64,000 bases of DNA from Phycisphaerae bacterium (GTDB lineage Bacteria; Planctomycetota; Phycisphaerae; Sedimentisphaerales; UBA12454), in assembly GCA_041652575.1 (NCBI GenBank), contig JBAZHC010000001.1:124001-188000 (forward strand), in the 5' to 3' direction. Below the pieces are notes generated by a model. It was not told the DNA's origin, made no database searches, and saw nothing but the letters and a program-made list of their open reading frames with translations. This document shows positions 41,818-50,498 of this stretch, piece by piece; the first letter of the stretch is position 1; every line of letters begins with the position of its first letter. Position numbers and translations under genes: made by a program.

Positions 41818-42519
41818 TTATTTTTTTCTCAAAAAAACCGCTGTGCCTATTAGCAGAATTACTATTGAGGCGGGTTCGGGTATTGAAGGGCCGCCGCCCG
41901 AGCCGAGCAGTTCAATGGCTACGGCTCCTACTACTTTCTTCTCTATAAAAGCTGCCGAGCCGGGACTGCTGATGGCCATAAGATTGTTATTCAATACAAT
42001 CGTAAAATTCGTCCAGTTAATATCTGTCACAGACGCCTGTGCCGACCAATCTCCTGTACCGGTTATTATCGGTGAAGTCGGGGTACTTATAAAATTACCG
42101 TAATGAACATCAAAGGCATTAAGATTTGCCGCGAACATTGTTCCGCTGACGGAAACCTTGCCTGTGCCGAGAATGCCATAATCGCCATATTCGGTAATCC
42201 GAATGCCTGTAATGGTATATCCCGTATGGGCGAGCAGAGAAACTTCAAGCCTGTCCGATTTTATGGAAGGAATACCGTTGAGGCTTTCAGCTATGAAATT
42301 CGATGGAGTGAACAGAAATGTATTTCCGCCGACAAGAGCGGGACTGCCGAAAAGGCCATTGTCGCTGCCGCCGTTATACCAGTTAAAAAAATCTGCCGAG
42401 CCGTTTTTGTTCGTCCAGGAAATAATAGCGTTTGCAGGACAGGTTATCAGGGTAAGCTGAACAAGAATAACAAGCAGCAAGGCTGTGTTTCTCATCGCCC
42501 CTTTAATGTCTTTTTTCAC
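41818..42519 (-). CDS. PEP-CTERM protein of the GLFG/EYGDYG family (member 1)
   Basis: 233 residues. The seven-member family shows W(T/S)N-NGSA, FDWxNGGSDxGLFG, a VGGNTFLFTPSNF segment, ITEYGDYGI, a WT.(F/L)-VLNNNL segment and FIEKKxVG before the PEP tag (here SIPEPASIVILLIGTAVFLRKK). This copy is nearly identical over long stretches to the 50499 gene. Such proteins are exported and held or released at the outer surface. Start GTG at 42519 with GGGAG upstream. Confidence 0.88.
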   Translation of the reverse strand: MKKDIKGAMRNTALLLVILVQLTLITCPANAIISWTNKNGSADFFNWYNGGSDNGLFGSPALVGGNTFLFTPSNFIAESLNGIPSIKSDRLEVSLLAHTGYTITGIRITEYGDYGILGTGKVSVSGTMFAANLNAFDVHYGNFISTPTSPIITGTGDWSAQASVTDINWTNFTIVLNNNLMAISSPGSAAFIEKKVVGAVAIELLGSGGGPSIPEPASIVILLIGTAVFLRKK

Positions 42520-42780
42520 TTCTTCTTCTCCCGTCTTCTTTTGGGTCTATTTAATATCGTCGTTTTATACATTATTTATACGGCGTATATCTGTTTAATG
42601 TTTTCAGGTCTTTGAAATACCTGACGCTAATACGACTATTATTTAGATTCGGGAGCTGGCAAAGGGCAGCCAAAAGGCTTGGTATGATTTATTGCCAAAG
42701 CATCACCCTTACCGTTCAGTCCAGTTTTATCCTTATTCGAGGATAATTTTACGCATCTTCCCAAATACGCCAATATACCT

Positions 42781-42808
42781 ATTTTAATATGTTAAATTTA
42801 CAATTCAA
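42781..42808 (-). promoter_or_regulatory. Promoter of PEP-CTERM unit 1
   Basis: Minus strand TTGAAT (42803-42808), 16-base spacer, TAAAAT (42781-42786). It abuts the T-run of the preceding terminator. Confidence 0.5.
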
Positions 42809-42809
42809 G

Positions 42810-42848
42810 AAAAAAAGCCATTCTTACGGTTTAATTGCCGGAATGGCT
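42810..42848 (-). terminator. Terminator after the 43565 PEP-CTERM gene
   Basis: AGCCATTC...GAATGGCT stem with a T-run on the minus strand. Confidence 0.85.
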
Positions 42849-42911
42849 TAACTGAAAGCATTTAAATAAGTTATGGTTTATTACAGATAGGGCTTGTCGT
42901 TAAATAAGTAA

Positions 42912-43565
42912 TTATTTTTTTCTCAAAAAAGCCACTATGCCTATTGTCAGAAGAACTATTGCGGCGGGTTCCGGTATTTGGGTATTTGCGGGTATGGAAC
43001 GGTTTATCGCGGAGACACTATCGCCGTTGGATAAACTTTGTATATGAAGTCCTATCCGCAAATCTTTACTTTCGGAAAGGGCATTAATTACATCATCGAA
43101 ATCCCTGTTGTTCTCGATGGTAAATATGATTTTAAGCCATTCGCCCTGATTGATACCATTGTGAGAAGTTCCGCCTTTAGAGTCGGAATCCGCACTGAAA
43201 TCGGCAGGTTTGGCAAATTCAGGCGTTAGTGTATCGCCTCCCGGCAAATGGCTTGGGTTTGCGCCCTGCGAAAAAGCTACTCCCGAACCCTGCAGAAAAG
43301 TCTCATTCGTACCGCTCAATAAAGAGTCGTCATCAAAATAAACGGCAGTAATGGAAGAACTGATTGAACTGGAATTTTCAAAAAGAAAACCAGCCTGGTT
43401 TTGTCCCTCTTCAGAAACAGTTACTGTGAAATTAAGCTGGCTGTTTTCCGACCAGTTGGAATTGTCAAAAATATTGAATGAATAAATGATGCTTCCCTGA
43501 GCTGTAAACGCCCATAAGGCAATTATAAGGCACAAAATACCTGTTTTTCTTCTTCCCAATGTCAC
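42912..43565 (-). CDS. PEP-CTERM protein, IYxFxIFxNS family (copy 1)
   Basis: 217 residues: signal peptide, then IIYSFNIFDNSNWSENSQLN, VTVSEEGQNQAGFLFEN, ITAVYFDDDSLL and GEWLKIIFTIENN, ending QIPEPAAIVLLTIGIVAFLRKK. It is a paralog of the 48876 gene; both look like choice-of-anchor-type surface proteins. Start GTG at 43565 with AAAGGAAG upstream. It forms a one-gene unit with its own promoter and terminator. Confidence 0.85.
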   Translation of the reverse strand: MTLGRRKTGILCLIIALWAFTAQGSIIYSFNIFDNSNWSENSQLNFTVTVSEEGQNQAGFLFENSSSISSSITAVYFDDDSLLSGTNETFLQGSGVAFSQGANPSHLPGGDTLTPEFAKPADFSADSDSKGGTSHNGINQGEWLKIIFTIENNRDFDDVINALSESKDLRIGLHIQSLSNGDSVSAINRSIPANTQIPEPAAIVLLTIGIVAFLRKK

Positions 43566-43599
43566 TTCTTCTTCCTTTAATTAAAATCTTAAACTCCCT

Positions 43600-43627
43600 A
43601 TTTTATCATCTGCGGTCTGTAATGCAA
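43600..43627 (-). promoter_or_regulatory. Promoter of the 43565 PEP-CTERM gene
   Basis: Minus strand TTGCAT (43622-43627), 16-base spacer, TAAAAT (43600-43605). It directly follows the terminator of the next unit. Confidence 0.5.
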
Positions 43628-43628
43628 T

Positions 43629-43659
43629 AAAAAAGCCATCCCGAAGAATCGGAATGGCT
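43629..43659 (-). terminator. Terminator after the 44536 PEP-CTERM gene
   Basis: AGCCATCCCGA-agaa-TCGGAATGGCT stem with a six-T run on the minus strand; it ends the six-gene unit starting at 48367. Confidence 0.85.
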
Positions 43660-43792
43660 AAGCCGAATGATATAACAGGCACGTTATAAGCTCTTTTTCT
43701 TAAAAAGTGCTATATTATGGGTCTAATCGTCCTGTAAATAGTTATATATTTTTTCTGCTATCCCTGTTTTTACGAGGACAAGTTTTTCCTTT

Positions 43793-44536
43793 CTATTTCT
43801 TTTTGCGGATTATGCTCAAAGCACCAAGGGCGAGCAGGCAAATCGTTGTTGGTTCCGGAGTAATCACAAACGCCAGATCGAGATTTCCGGTTCTGTTAGG
43901 AGGGTCGTTTTCAGGATAAACCAATTGATACCAATAACCATTCATCGAGTAAACCGCGCCGTCATTAAAGTGATTTTCAGAAGTTTTCCAGCCAGGCATC
44001 TCTTGATCTTCGGTGCGAGCCCACCAGAGGTTAATCGCCAGCCAATAGATGGTTCCTTCCTCCTGAACAAACGGGTTTTGAATATCGGTAATATTGATTT
44101 GATAAATATCCTCGTGATCGTTCGCGACAGGGGGACCTCCAAACGGGCTGAAAAAGCCCTGGTCGCCGGAGCCGTAATAAATCATGTCAACAGGGTAAAA
44201 CAGCCCTTCCCATAGAATTTCACCAGGCGTGCTAAACGGATTGGTATATACATCGTAAGGATTATCACTGTAAATCGCCACATGCATGGATGAAATATAG
44301 GTGGCATCATCGCCTAACCATGAAAGCCACAAGTGAATATCGCTGACAACTCCGGTTTTGCTGCATTGCCAATCGTCTGCAAGAGGCCTTTGTAACGTCA
44401 TAGAATCAAAAGCTACATCCCAGCCCAACGTGTCGGGTAATTGAGGGTAATGCATCTTGTAGTCATCGCCCGGCTGCCAGTTTGCATTAGCAGTTGAAAC
44501 TATACATATTAAACAAATTGTGACTATTTTTTTCAT
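43793..44536 (-). CDS. PEP-CTERM protein, DUF7901-like body
   Basis: 247 residues: signal peptide (IVTICLICIVSTANA), then WQPGDDYKMHYPQLPD, RPLADDWQCSKTGVVSDIHLW and WLAINLWWART, a pattern of a planctomycete exported family with an all-beta core, and the tag ITPEPTTICLLALGALSIIRKKK (PEPTT variant). Last gene of the 48367 unit, 28 bases after the next gene. AAAGGA-AAAACTCAAATG start. Confidence 0.83.
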   Translation of the reverse strand: MKKIVTICLICIVSTANANWQPGDDYKMHYPQLPDTLGWDVAFDSMTLQRPLADDWQCSKTGVVSDIHLWLSWLGDDATYISSMHVAIYSDNPYDVYTNPFSTPGEILWEGLFYPVDMIYYGSGDQGFFSPFGGPPVANDHEDIYQINITDIQNPFVQEEGTIYWLAINLWWARTEDQEMPGWKTSENHFNDGAVYSMNGYWYQLVYPENDPPNRTGNLDLAFVITPEPTTICLLALGALSIIRKKK

Positions 44537-44564
44537 TTGAGTTTTTCCTTTATACTTTTTCCTT

Positions 44565-45269
44565 TCATCTTTTTTTTCGAATCAGACTTGAAGCGCCAAA
44601 GAGGAGCAGGGTGATTGTTGTCGGTTCCGGAATATTTGTTATCTGGATGTTGTCTACCGAACCACCGGAGGCTTCTTCAAATAGAATTCTGTAACCACCG
44701 GTTCCACCAATGCCAACATATGGTTCAAAAGGTGTACCAATAGCATTTGCATAAGCTTCAGGTGACTCGTCTGAGAAGTAATTTACGCCACCAAGCTCAG
44801 GTATACTTTGGACCAAAACGCCAGGGATACCGTTAAGAGCCAGGTCCCACTCGCCGGTAGAACGATTCAGCGTAAATTCATAATGATTTACCCCGGACGC
44901 CAAAGGGTCAGATGATACGCTTGGGCCGTAATCGGTATCCAGGTTATAGCTACCGGGATGGATATTAAAAGAACTCAGCCAATTGGCTCCATCAGCTTCT
45001 GGCGTTGCGCCGCCTAAAGCTCTGATACGGAATGCAGCATGCTCAGGTGCGTAAGTTGCGTCATCCCCGCAACTGTAGTCAAAAGAAATGATTGTGATAT
45101 CGCCATCGCCTGGCTCGGCCGGCCTGTCCACACCGTAAACATACCGATTGTATTTAGCAGAAAACACCCCGCTCTCCGATAAGTCTGTTAAATTGATTAC
45201 CGCCAAAGCGCCTGTGCTGACGACCAAAATCATTGTTACTACTGCACAAATTACAATTAATTTTTTCAT
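44565..45269 (-). CDS. PEP-CTERM protein, related to the 46750 gene
   Basis: 234 residues. The start is the ATG at 45269 (MKKLIVICAV), where AAAGGAG lies at correct distance; a longer frame lacks a site. Body: ITIISFDYSCGDDAT, LDTDYGPSVSSDPLAS, HYEFTLNRSTGEWDLALNG, NYFSDESPEAYANA; these share the FDY, DTDYGP, HY-F and YFSDES landmarks with the 46750 gene. Tag NIPEPTTITLLLFGASSLIRKK. Confidence 0.83.
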   Translation of the reverse strand: MKKLIVICAVVTMILVVSTGALAVINLTDLSESGVFSAKYNRYVYGVDRPAEPGDGDITIISFDYSCGDDATYAPEHAAFRIRALGGATPEADGANWLSSFNIHPGSYNLDTDYGPSVSSDPLASGVNHYEFTLNRSTGEWDLALNGIPGVLVQSIPELGGVNYFSDESPEAYANAIGTPFEPYVGIGGTGGYRILFEEASGGSVDNIQITNIPEPTTITLLLFGASSLIRKKR

Positions 45270-45364
45270 TTGAGTTTTCTCCTTTTTATTTTTCACTAAC
45301 TGTTTGAAAAAGCGGAGGGCTGAGTTGTTCGGTCAGAACTCAAGCCCTCCTTATGTTTTAATAG

Positions 45365-45988
45365 TTACAGTTTCCTTCGAATAAGACTTAAAGCGCCAAG
45401 GCCGAGGAGACAAATTGTTGCCGGCTCAGGAACGCAGAGTTCACCTGCCCAGATGTTGGTCACACTTTGCAGCCCCGGCACAGTAACCGTCAGATACGCG
45501 TAGTCCGGCTGAGGATGAATCACGCCGAGCACCTTGCAATGCCATAGACCGTCGGTCCCTATGTTCCATGACAAGTCACCTGTAAATGTCCCGCCGTCGG
45601 GGTTTAGAACACTAATTATCGGGTCTTCGGTACTTTCGGTTGTTCCGGTGATGTAGATGTAGATTTGCTTATCGAGTTCATCATGACGCACGTTAGCCAG
45701 ATTGACTATAATGGTTTCGTTTTCTATGCCTATATCGGCCGTAAAAGCGGTGTTGCCGGTTAGGTAATTTGTAGCCCAGTGGTAAGGATCGTTCGTCGGC
45801 GAAACAGGGTCACCACCACCTAGGATGTCAGACTGCCAGTATCCATAGGCGAAAAGACCATCTTCATTGTTCCACCAACTAGGGGGGGTGGTATCTGGTG
45901 TTGGAGGTATGACTATACTTGCCCATGATACACACGCTAAACTTAGCATCAGGCCGGCTGCTAAACAAATTACAATTTTCTTTTTCAT
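45365..45988 (-). CDS. PEP-CTERM protein, unclassified body
   Basis: 207 residues: signal peptide (IVICLAAGLMLSLACVSWA), Trp-rich opening IPPTPDTTPPSWWNNEDG, then a beta-rich domain (IIVNLANVRHDELDKQIYIY, quoted in part) with LCVPEPATICLLGLGALSLIRRK at the end. The opening Pro-Trp-Trp segment recalls the 50375 gene. AAAGGAGAAACTCAAATG start shared with its neighbours. Confidence 0.83.
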   Translation of the reverse strand: MKKKIVICLAAGLMLSLACVSWASIVIPPTPDTTPPSWWNNEDGLFAYGYWQSDILGGGDPVSPTNDPYHWATNYLTGNTAFTADIGIENETIIVNLANVRHDELDKQIYIYITGTTESTEDPIISVLNPDGGTFTGDLSWNIGTDGLWHCKVLGVIHPQPDYAYLTVTVPGLQSVTNIWAGELCVPEPATICLLGLGALSLIRRKL

Positions 45989-46012
45989 TTGAGTTTCTCC
46001 TTTCGCTAATTG

Positions 46013-46750
46013 TTATTTTTTTCTCGTAGAGTCCTTCGGACTGCGAATCAGACTCAAAGCGCCAAGGCCAAGGAGACAAATTGTTGCCGGTTCGGGAACA
46101 TTCAACGCTGTTATGTCCCCATGCGAATCGCCATCGCCACCTTCTGAATCTTCTACGTAAAATCTGAGCTTGAACTGCCTAACCCCACCAACACCATCTG
46201 CCGCATTACCTTCCAAGGAACTGCCATTCCATGTGGCCCAGCCCAACGCTAGTGCGTTTTCACCGGAGGTAATAGATTCATCCGAGTAGTATTTGTTAGC
46301 CACAACATTTCCAAGTATGACCTCAGTGCCATCAGGCTGAGGATTTTCGGTATCGGCAGTTGCATAGAAGTCTATCTCGCTCATATCGATTTCCAGTTTC
46401 CACAAACCTGTGTAGCTATTCAGCATGAAATCATAATGGTGAGAACCAATGTAAGACCCTATACTACCAATCGTGTAGTAGGGACCATAATCTGTGTCAA
46501 TTACAAGGGGCGCACCGTCTTTGTCGAAATTAATGTCCATTGTCCAATGGCCAGAACCTTCATAATAGCCTTTGATTTGGAATTCATCATCAGCCGAGTT
46601 ACCACCATAGGTATAATCAAAGGAAATATATGTGACATCGTAAGTACCAAGAGGCAAAAGTACATCTTCCTGAATAACTGACGCAAAGGTGTTCACATTA
46701 GCTGCAATAACAATCAACAAAACCGCGCCAATCGTAATTAATTTTTTCAT
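46013..46750 (-). CDS. PEP-CTERM protein, related to the 45269 gene
   Basis: 245 residues. Signal peptide (ITIGAVLLIVIAANVNTFA), body with YISFDYTYGGNSADD, DTDYGPYYTIG, HHYDFMLNSYTGLWKLEID and YYSDESITSGENAL, tag NVPEPATICLLGLGALSLIR followed by an inserted SPKDSTRKK end. The tail after the helix is interrupted (RSPKDSTRKK) compared with siblings. Same AAAGGAGAAACTCAAATG start. Confidence 0.83.
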   Translation of the reverse strand: MKKLITIGAVLLIVIAANVNTFASVIQEDVLLPLGTYDVTYISFDYTYGGNSADDEFQIKGYYEGSGHWTMDINFDKDGAPLVIDTDYGPYYTIGSIGSYIGSHHYDFMLNSYTGLWKLEIDMSEIDFYATADTENPQPDGTEVILGNVVANKYYSDESITSGENALALGWATWNGSSLEGNAADGVGGVRQFKLRFYVEDSEGGDGDSHGDITALNVPEPATICLLGLGALSLIRSPKDSTRKK

Positions 46751-46847
46751 TTGAGTTTCTCCTTTTAATTAATAAATTCCTTTAATTAACCCGCCTCTTC
46801 TGCCGCGGGTTAGCATATTTGATTACTTCATCCGCACATCTCCTTTC

Positions 46848-47570
46848 TTATAGATATATTTTGTAATTGTCATTTTTTTTCTTTGGTATGAAGGCTAATG
46901 AGCCTATCAATAAAATCGCAATGGTTGCAGGTTCGGGGATTATTCGTATTGCTATGGCGGTGCCAAGCGTCTTCTTTTCAATCCAGGCAATAGAGCCGTT
47001 TTCTGTGGTAATCGCCAGAAGGTCGTTTTGCAGTGTGATTTTAATGTAAGTCCAGTCCGGCTGGTTGATATCAACCTGAGCTGAAGCGGACCATAAGCCA
47101 TATACATCATAATTATCGCCGGTTACAGGCATTGAAGGAACAGCAACAAGGTCGTTGTTTAAGCTGCCCGCAGCATCCAGATTTTCAACAGACAAATTAC
47201 CTGAAACATTAACCGAGCCGTTGCCGGAAATCTGGTAATCGCCATATTCTGTAATTGAAATGCTTTGAAATCTGAAGCCTGAATAGGCAATCAACTCAAA
47301 AACAAGCTTGTCTGTAATGAAATTAGATTCTCCATCAAGACTCTTTGCTATGAAGCCTGAGGGAGAGAACAGAAGGGTATCTCCTCCGACAAGAGTCGGG
47401 TCGCCAAACAGTCCGAAATCGCTGCCGCCGTTTGCCCAATAGAAATTATCCGCGGAGCCATTGGGGTCGGTCCAGAAAACAAAACCATCCGCGTTGTTTA
47501 TGCAAATGGGGTTTTGAATAAAAATCACTACAGCAGTCAAAACGGCAAGTCTGAAAGTCAAACGCTTCAT
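46848..47570 (-). CDS. PEP-CTERM protein of the GLFG/EYGDYG family (member 2)
   Basis: 240 residues. FVFWTDPNGSADNFYWANGG, SDFGLFGDPTLVGGDTLLF, ITEYGDYQISGNGSV, DWTYIKITLQNDLLAI and WIEKKTLGTAIAIR, tag IPEPATIAILLIGSLAFIPKKK. The usual arginine after the helix is replaced by Pro-Lys-Lys-Lys. AGGAGG precedes the ATG. Ten bases after the member 3 gene. Confidence 0.85.
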   Translation of the reverse strand: MKRLTFRLAVLTAVVIFIQNPICINNADGFVFWTDPNGSADNFYWANGGSDFGLFGDPTLVGGDTLLFSPSGFIAKSLDGESNFITDKLVFELIAYSGFRFQSISITEYGDYQISGNGSVNVSGNLSVENLDAAGSLNNDLVAVPSMPVTGDNYDVYGLWSASAQVDINQPDWTYIKITLQNDLLAITTENGSIAWIEKKTLGTAIAIRIIPEPATIAILLIGSLAFIPKKKNDNYKIYL

Positions 47571-47581
47571 TACTTCTCCTC

Positions 47582-48367
47582 CTATATCCTGAAAAAACTC
47601 TCCTTCTTGTTCTGTGGGGCTAAACCCGCTACTGCAGATTTAGCGGTATTGATTTTCCTGCTGAATAACGGCAGCAAAAAGATGCCCAGCGTAAGTATCA
47701 CAATGGTTGCAGGTTCGGGTGTGATAATTTCAATATCAAACGATGTTTTGCTGATAAAAGATGTGTCCAGTCCCGACGGGTTGCGGGCGGTAAGATTATT
47801 ATTCAATGTAATCCGTAAATATGTCCAGTTGAGTTCTTCAATAACCGCCTGGCCGTTCCAGAAATCAATGCAGGGATCCGAAATATTCATTTTAAAGAAT
47901 GTGTTGCGTGTCTCGTTCTGATTAAGATTGGCTGCAAATATTCCGGCTGAAACTGAAACATTTCCACCGGAAGGGACGTTAAAATCGCCGCATTCGATAA
48001 TCCTGATACCCTCGATTTTTTTCCCTGAATGGACGATTATGTCAACCTTAAGGAGGTCTGTTGCAAAAGCACTTTTGCCATTAATACTCTCGGCAAGAAA
48101 ATTTTGAGGTGAGAAATGGAGGATATTTCCATTAACGAGGGAAGGGTTGCCGAAAAGGCCGTTGGCACTGCCGCCGTTCTGCCAGTCGAAGTCGTCCGCT
48201 GTGCCATTTCTGTTGCTCCAGTAGATAAGCACGGCCTGTGCATCGCCGGAATCAAATACAGACTGAAACGGCTGAATAAGAAAAAGCAGTAATAACAGGA
48301 TATAGAGACCGAAACGAAAACAAAAAATTCGCGTACAGCTTTTTGTTATTTTACCTTCTCCCTGCAT
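47582..48367 (-). CDS. PEP-CTERM protein of the GLFG/EYGDYG family (member 3), first gene of its unit
   Basis: 261 residues. A long N-terminus (QGEGKITKSCTRIF) precedes the signal helix. The body is the most diverged of the family (IIECGDFNVPSGGNVSV instead of EYGDYG; FISKTSFDIEI instead of FIEKK). The tag ITPEPATIVILTLGIFLLPL is followed by a 25-residue tail that no sibling has, so sorting could be affected. Preceded by a 380-base leader. Confidence 0.8.
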   Translation of the reverse strand: MQGEGKITKSCTRIFCFRFGLYILLLLLFLIQPFQSVFDSGDAQAVLIYWSNRNGTADDFDWQNGGSANGLFGNPSLVNGNILHFSPQNFLAESINGKSAFATDLLKVDIIVHSGKKIEGIRIIECGDFNVPSGGNVSVSAGIFAANLNQNETRNTFFKMNISDPCIDFWNGQAVIEELNWTYLRITLNNNLTARNPSGLDTSFISKTSFDIEIITPEPATIVILTLGIFLLPLFSRKINTAKSAVAGLAPQNKKESFFRI

Positions 48368-48597
48368 TATAACACCTCTTCGCTTTCCTCGAGTTCTCTC
48401 TTGTCTGTCCCAAAATTTCTCCTTAAGCCTCCCAATCGCAAACCCTCCTCTCCTGCAGTGGGCAAGCTGCGGTAAATGAAACTTAAAAAATGCGAGCAGA
48501 CAATCTCTGTTGTAAATCAGGCAACTAAACCATGTAAAATCAATCAGACAAGCTGCCCGACACTGTAAGACTTAAAAAAGTGTCTCCAATAAGCACT

Positions 48598-48621
48598 AAA
48601 ACCTCGGTGTTTTCTCCTTTT
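48598..48621 (-). promoter_or_regulatory. Shared leader hairpin motif, copy 1
   Basis: Minus strand AAAAGGAGAAAACACCGAGG then TTTT: GGAG followed by AAAAC/GTTTT pairing around ACCGAG. Matches 53007-53030 and 56675-56694. Confidence 0.45.
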
Positions 48622-48747
48622 CAGCGTGCAAAATGCCTATAGCAGATAAATATCGAAAAACGCGCAAAGACTAATCCTCTATATAGCGCGTCTTTCTTCT
48701 TCCTTCCCCAATCTATGCCTTCTTCTCCCGCCCCTATGATGGAGTGG

Positions 48748-48777
48748 ATTACACCAGAAACAATACCTGTTCGTCAA
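48748..48777 (-). promoter_or_regulatory. Promoter of PEP-CTERM unit 3
   Basis: Minus strand TTGACG (48772-48777), 18-base spacer, TGTAAT (48748-48753), followed after 15 bases by GGGGCGGG like the other leaders. Confidence 0.45.
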
Positions 48778-48811
48778 TGGAAAGAAATATATTTTCAGAA
48801 TATGAATTAAA

Positions 48812-48843
48812 AAAGGCCTTTATGAGATTGCATAAAGGCCTTT
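48812..48843. terminator. Terminator after the 49598 PEP-CTERM gene
   Basis: AAAGGCCTTTATG-agatt-g-CATAAAGGCCTTT, nearly perfect stem with A and T flanks on both sides, so it works in either direction. Confidence 0.88.
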
Positions 48844-48875
48844 GGCTGCGAGAAAAAGATTATTTTTGTGGCGTT

Positions 48876-49598
48876 TTAAATAACAGTCTTCTTGTTACTA
48901 AAATTGCGTAGCATAAATACTGCTCCAATACTCAGCATTGCCATAGTTGCCGGTTCCGGTATCGGCTGAGTACAGTTTATAGCGGAAGCGCTGTCATCAC
49001 AACTGCATCTGCATCCGGCAGGGAGAGACTGAATGTGAATGCCGATTCGTAGATTTTCCTGACAAGTACTGCCGCCGTTCGCTATTTGCGCGATTACATC
49101 ATCGTAAGATTTATTGTTTTTAAGTGTAAAGACAAGACTGAGCCATTCGCCCGGATTTATGCCTTTAGGCGAAACCGGTGAATCAGAATCGGCGCTGTAT
49201 TCAGGGGTTTTATCAAATTTCGGCGTAAGCTCTGAGCCGCCGGGCAGAGTTTTCGGATTTGCCTTTTTGCTGAAAGATACGCCCGAACTTTCAATAACGG
49301 AAACATTGCTGAAGTCAAGACAACTGCTCGTGTCAGGGTAAGCATCAAAATAAATATCGGTGATTGAAGAATCGGCGGTGCTGTCGTTGTCGAACCTGAA
49401 GCCGACCAGATGTTTGCCGGTGCTGCTTAAGCCTTCATCCGTTAATGTAATTGTGAAATTAAAACGCGGGTCGTTTTCGTATTGCGAATTATTGAAAATG
49501 TCAAAGTTGTAAATCATATTAGCATAGACAGAAACATTCAGAGCAAAAACAACCAATAAAATACCAACAAAACTTCTTCTTTCTCTTTTCGTAAACAT
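48876..49598 (-). CDS. PEP-CTERM protein, IYxFxIFxNS family (copy 2)
   Basis: 240 residues from the ATG at 49598 (GGGAG upstream). Body MIYNFDIFNNSQYENDPRFN, FTITLTDEGLSSTGKHLVGF, ITDIYFDAYPDTSSCL, GEWLSLVFTLKNNKSYDD, paralogous to the 42912 gene. It has an extra Cys-rich insertion (GCRCSCDDSASAINC). Tag PIPEPATMAMLSIGAVFMLR then a non-basic NFSNKKTVI end. Last gene of the 52756 unit. Confidence 0.85.
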   Translation of the reverse strand: MFTKRERRSFVGILLVVFALNVSVYANMIYNFDIFNNSQYENDPRFNFTITLTDEGLSSTGKHLVGFRFDNDSTADSSITDIYFDAYPDTSSCLDFSNVSVIESSGVSFSKKANPKTLPGGSELTPKFDKTPEYSADSDSPVSPKGINPGEWLSLVFTLKNNKSYDDVIAQIANGGSTCQENLRIGIHIQSLPAGCRCSCDDSASAINCTQPIPEPATMAMLSIGAVFMLRNFSNKKTVI

Positions 49599-49667
49599 TT
49601 GTTTTCTCCCAATTAAACAGACGGGGCTGCCAAGTCCCAACCTGACAGTCCTGTCACCAACTTATCT

Positions 49668-50375
49668 TTAAATTCTTTTTATCCTTACGCTATTTTTTCT
49701 TCCTGTTAATCCGCTCCTGCGGCTTAATATCAATGAACCTATAGCCAGCAAAGTGATTGTTGCCGGCTCAGGGATACTGCTGCACCATGTATCGATAACA
49801 AGGTCGTCCACGTTTATCGAACCTGCGATACGAATAATTTCATCCGGCGGATTATAGTTAAGCACGATTTCATAAGTGCTGTGAATCCAGTCGGAACCGA
49901 TTTGAATTACGCTGAGCGGATTTGTTACAGGGCCGAGTTGTCCGCCTAAAGAGTCCTGCAGATAAATTACAGGGCAGTCGCCTGATTCCTGCGGCCGCCA
50001 GGTAATTTGAATCCAGATGCGCTTTTGAGGATTGGGCTGCTGGAAATTTTCCACGAACGCATTGATACTTCCGCCTGAAAGCTGCCAGACGCCAAAGCCT
50101 GCGCCAAGTCCGATTTCCGGTATGTACTCGCAGGGGAGGTCTTGGGCCAGCCAGTCAGATGCCGGCGTTATAGTAAGGTGAGTGCCGAGAAGATAGCCGT
50201 CCCAGTCAGGCTCAATTGGTCCGGCGTCAGAAGAACTAAACTCCCAAACCTGCCAGGTGGTATTAGTTTCCTGCCACCAGGGGGGCGGATTGATGTCTAT
50301 GGCGGCCAGAGCCATGCCCGCAGTCAGCAGCATACAAACATATACCGCACAAATTGTCGCTGACTTCGTTATCAT
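49668..50375 (-). CDS. PEP-CTERM protein, unclassified body
   Basis: 235 residues from the ATG at 50375 (MITKSATICAVYVCMLL). Signal peptide then INPPPWWQETNTTWQVWEF, LPCEYIPEIGLGAGFGVWQL and YEIVLNYNPPDEIIRIAGS, beta-rich without a named family. Tag SIPEPATITLLAIGSLILSRRSG. The start lies in an AAGAAGAAG run with AGGA 14 bases away, so it is moderately sure. Confidence 0.78.
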   Translation of the reverse strand: MITKSATICAVYVCMLLTAGMALAAIDINPPPWWQETNTTWQVWEFSSSDAGPIEPDWDGYLLGTHLTITPASDWLAQDLPCEYIPEIGLGAGFGVWQLSGGSINAFVENFQQPNPQKRIWIQITWRPQESGDCPVIYLQDSLGGQLGPVTNPLSVIQIGSDWIHSTYEIVLNYNPPDEIIRIAGSINVDDLVIDTWCSSIPEPATITLLAIGSLILSRRSGLTGRKNSVRIKRI

Positions 50376-50498
50376 CTTCTTCTTTTTATCCTCTTCATCG
50401 TTTTCTCTTTCTTCCACATAAACAAACAGGGCTGTCAGGTTTTTCAGCCTGACAACCCTGTCACTAAAAAATTGTTGTTTTCTCCGATTCTCTTTTTG

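Larger units (their letters stand above)
42520..42911. other. Leader/terminator region between two PEP-CTERM units
   Basis: Holds the terminator of the 43565 gene (42810-42848), the promoter of the 42519 gene (42781-42808) and a leader of about 250 bases with a GGCAAAGGGCAGCC...TTGCC stem. I looked for a c-di-GMP aptamer and did not find one. Confidence 0.6.
48368..48875. other. Long leader of PEP-CTERM unit 3 and terminator of unit 4
   Basis: From right to left it holds the terminator of the 49598 gene (48812-48843), a promoter (48748-48777) and about 370 transcribed bases with a hairpin motif (48598-48621), a GCGCGTTTTTC segment and purine-rich GGAGAGGAGGG runs before the start of the 48367 gene. 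No gene was found. Confidence 0.6.
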
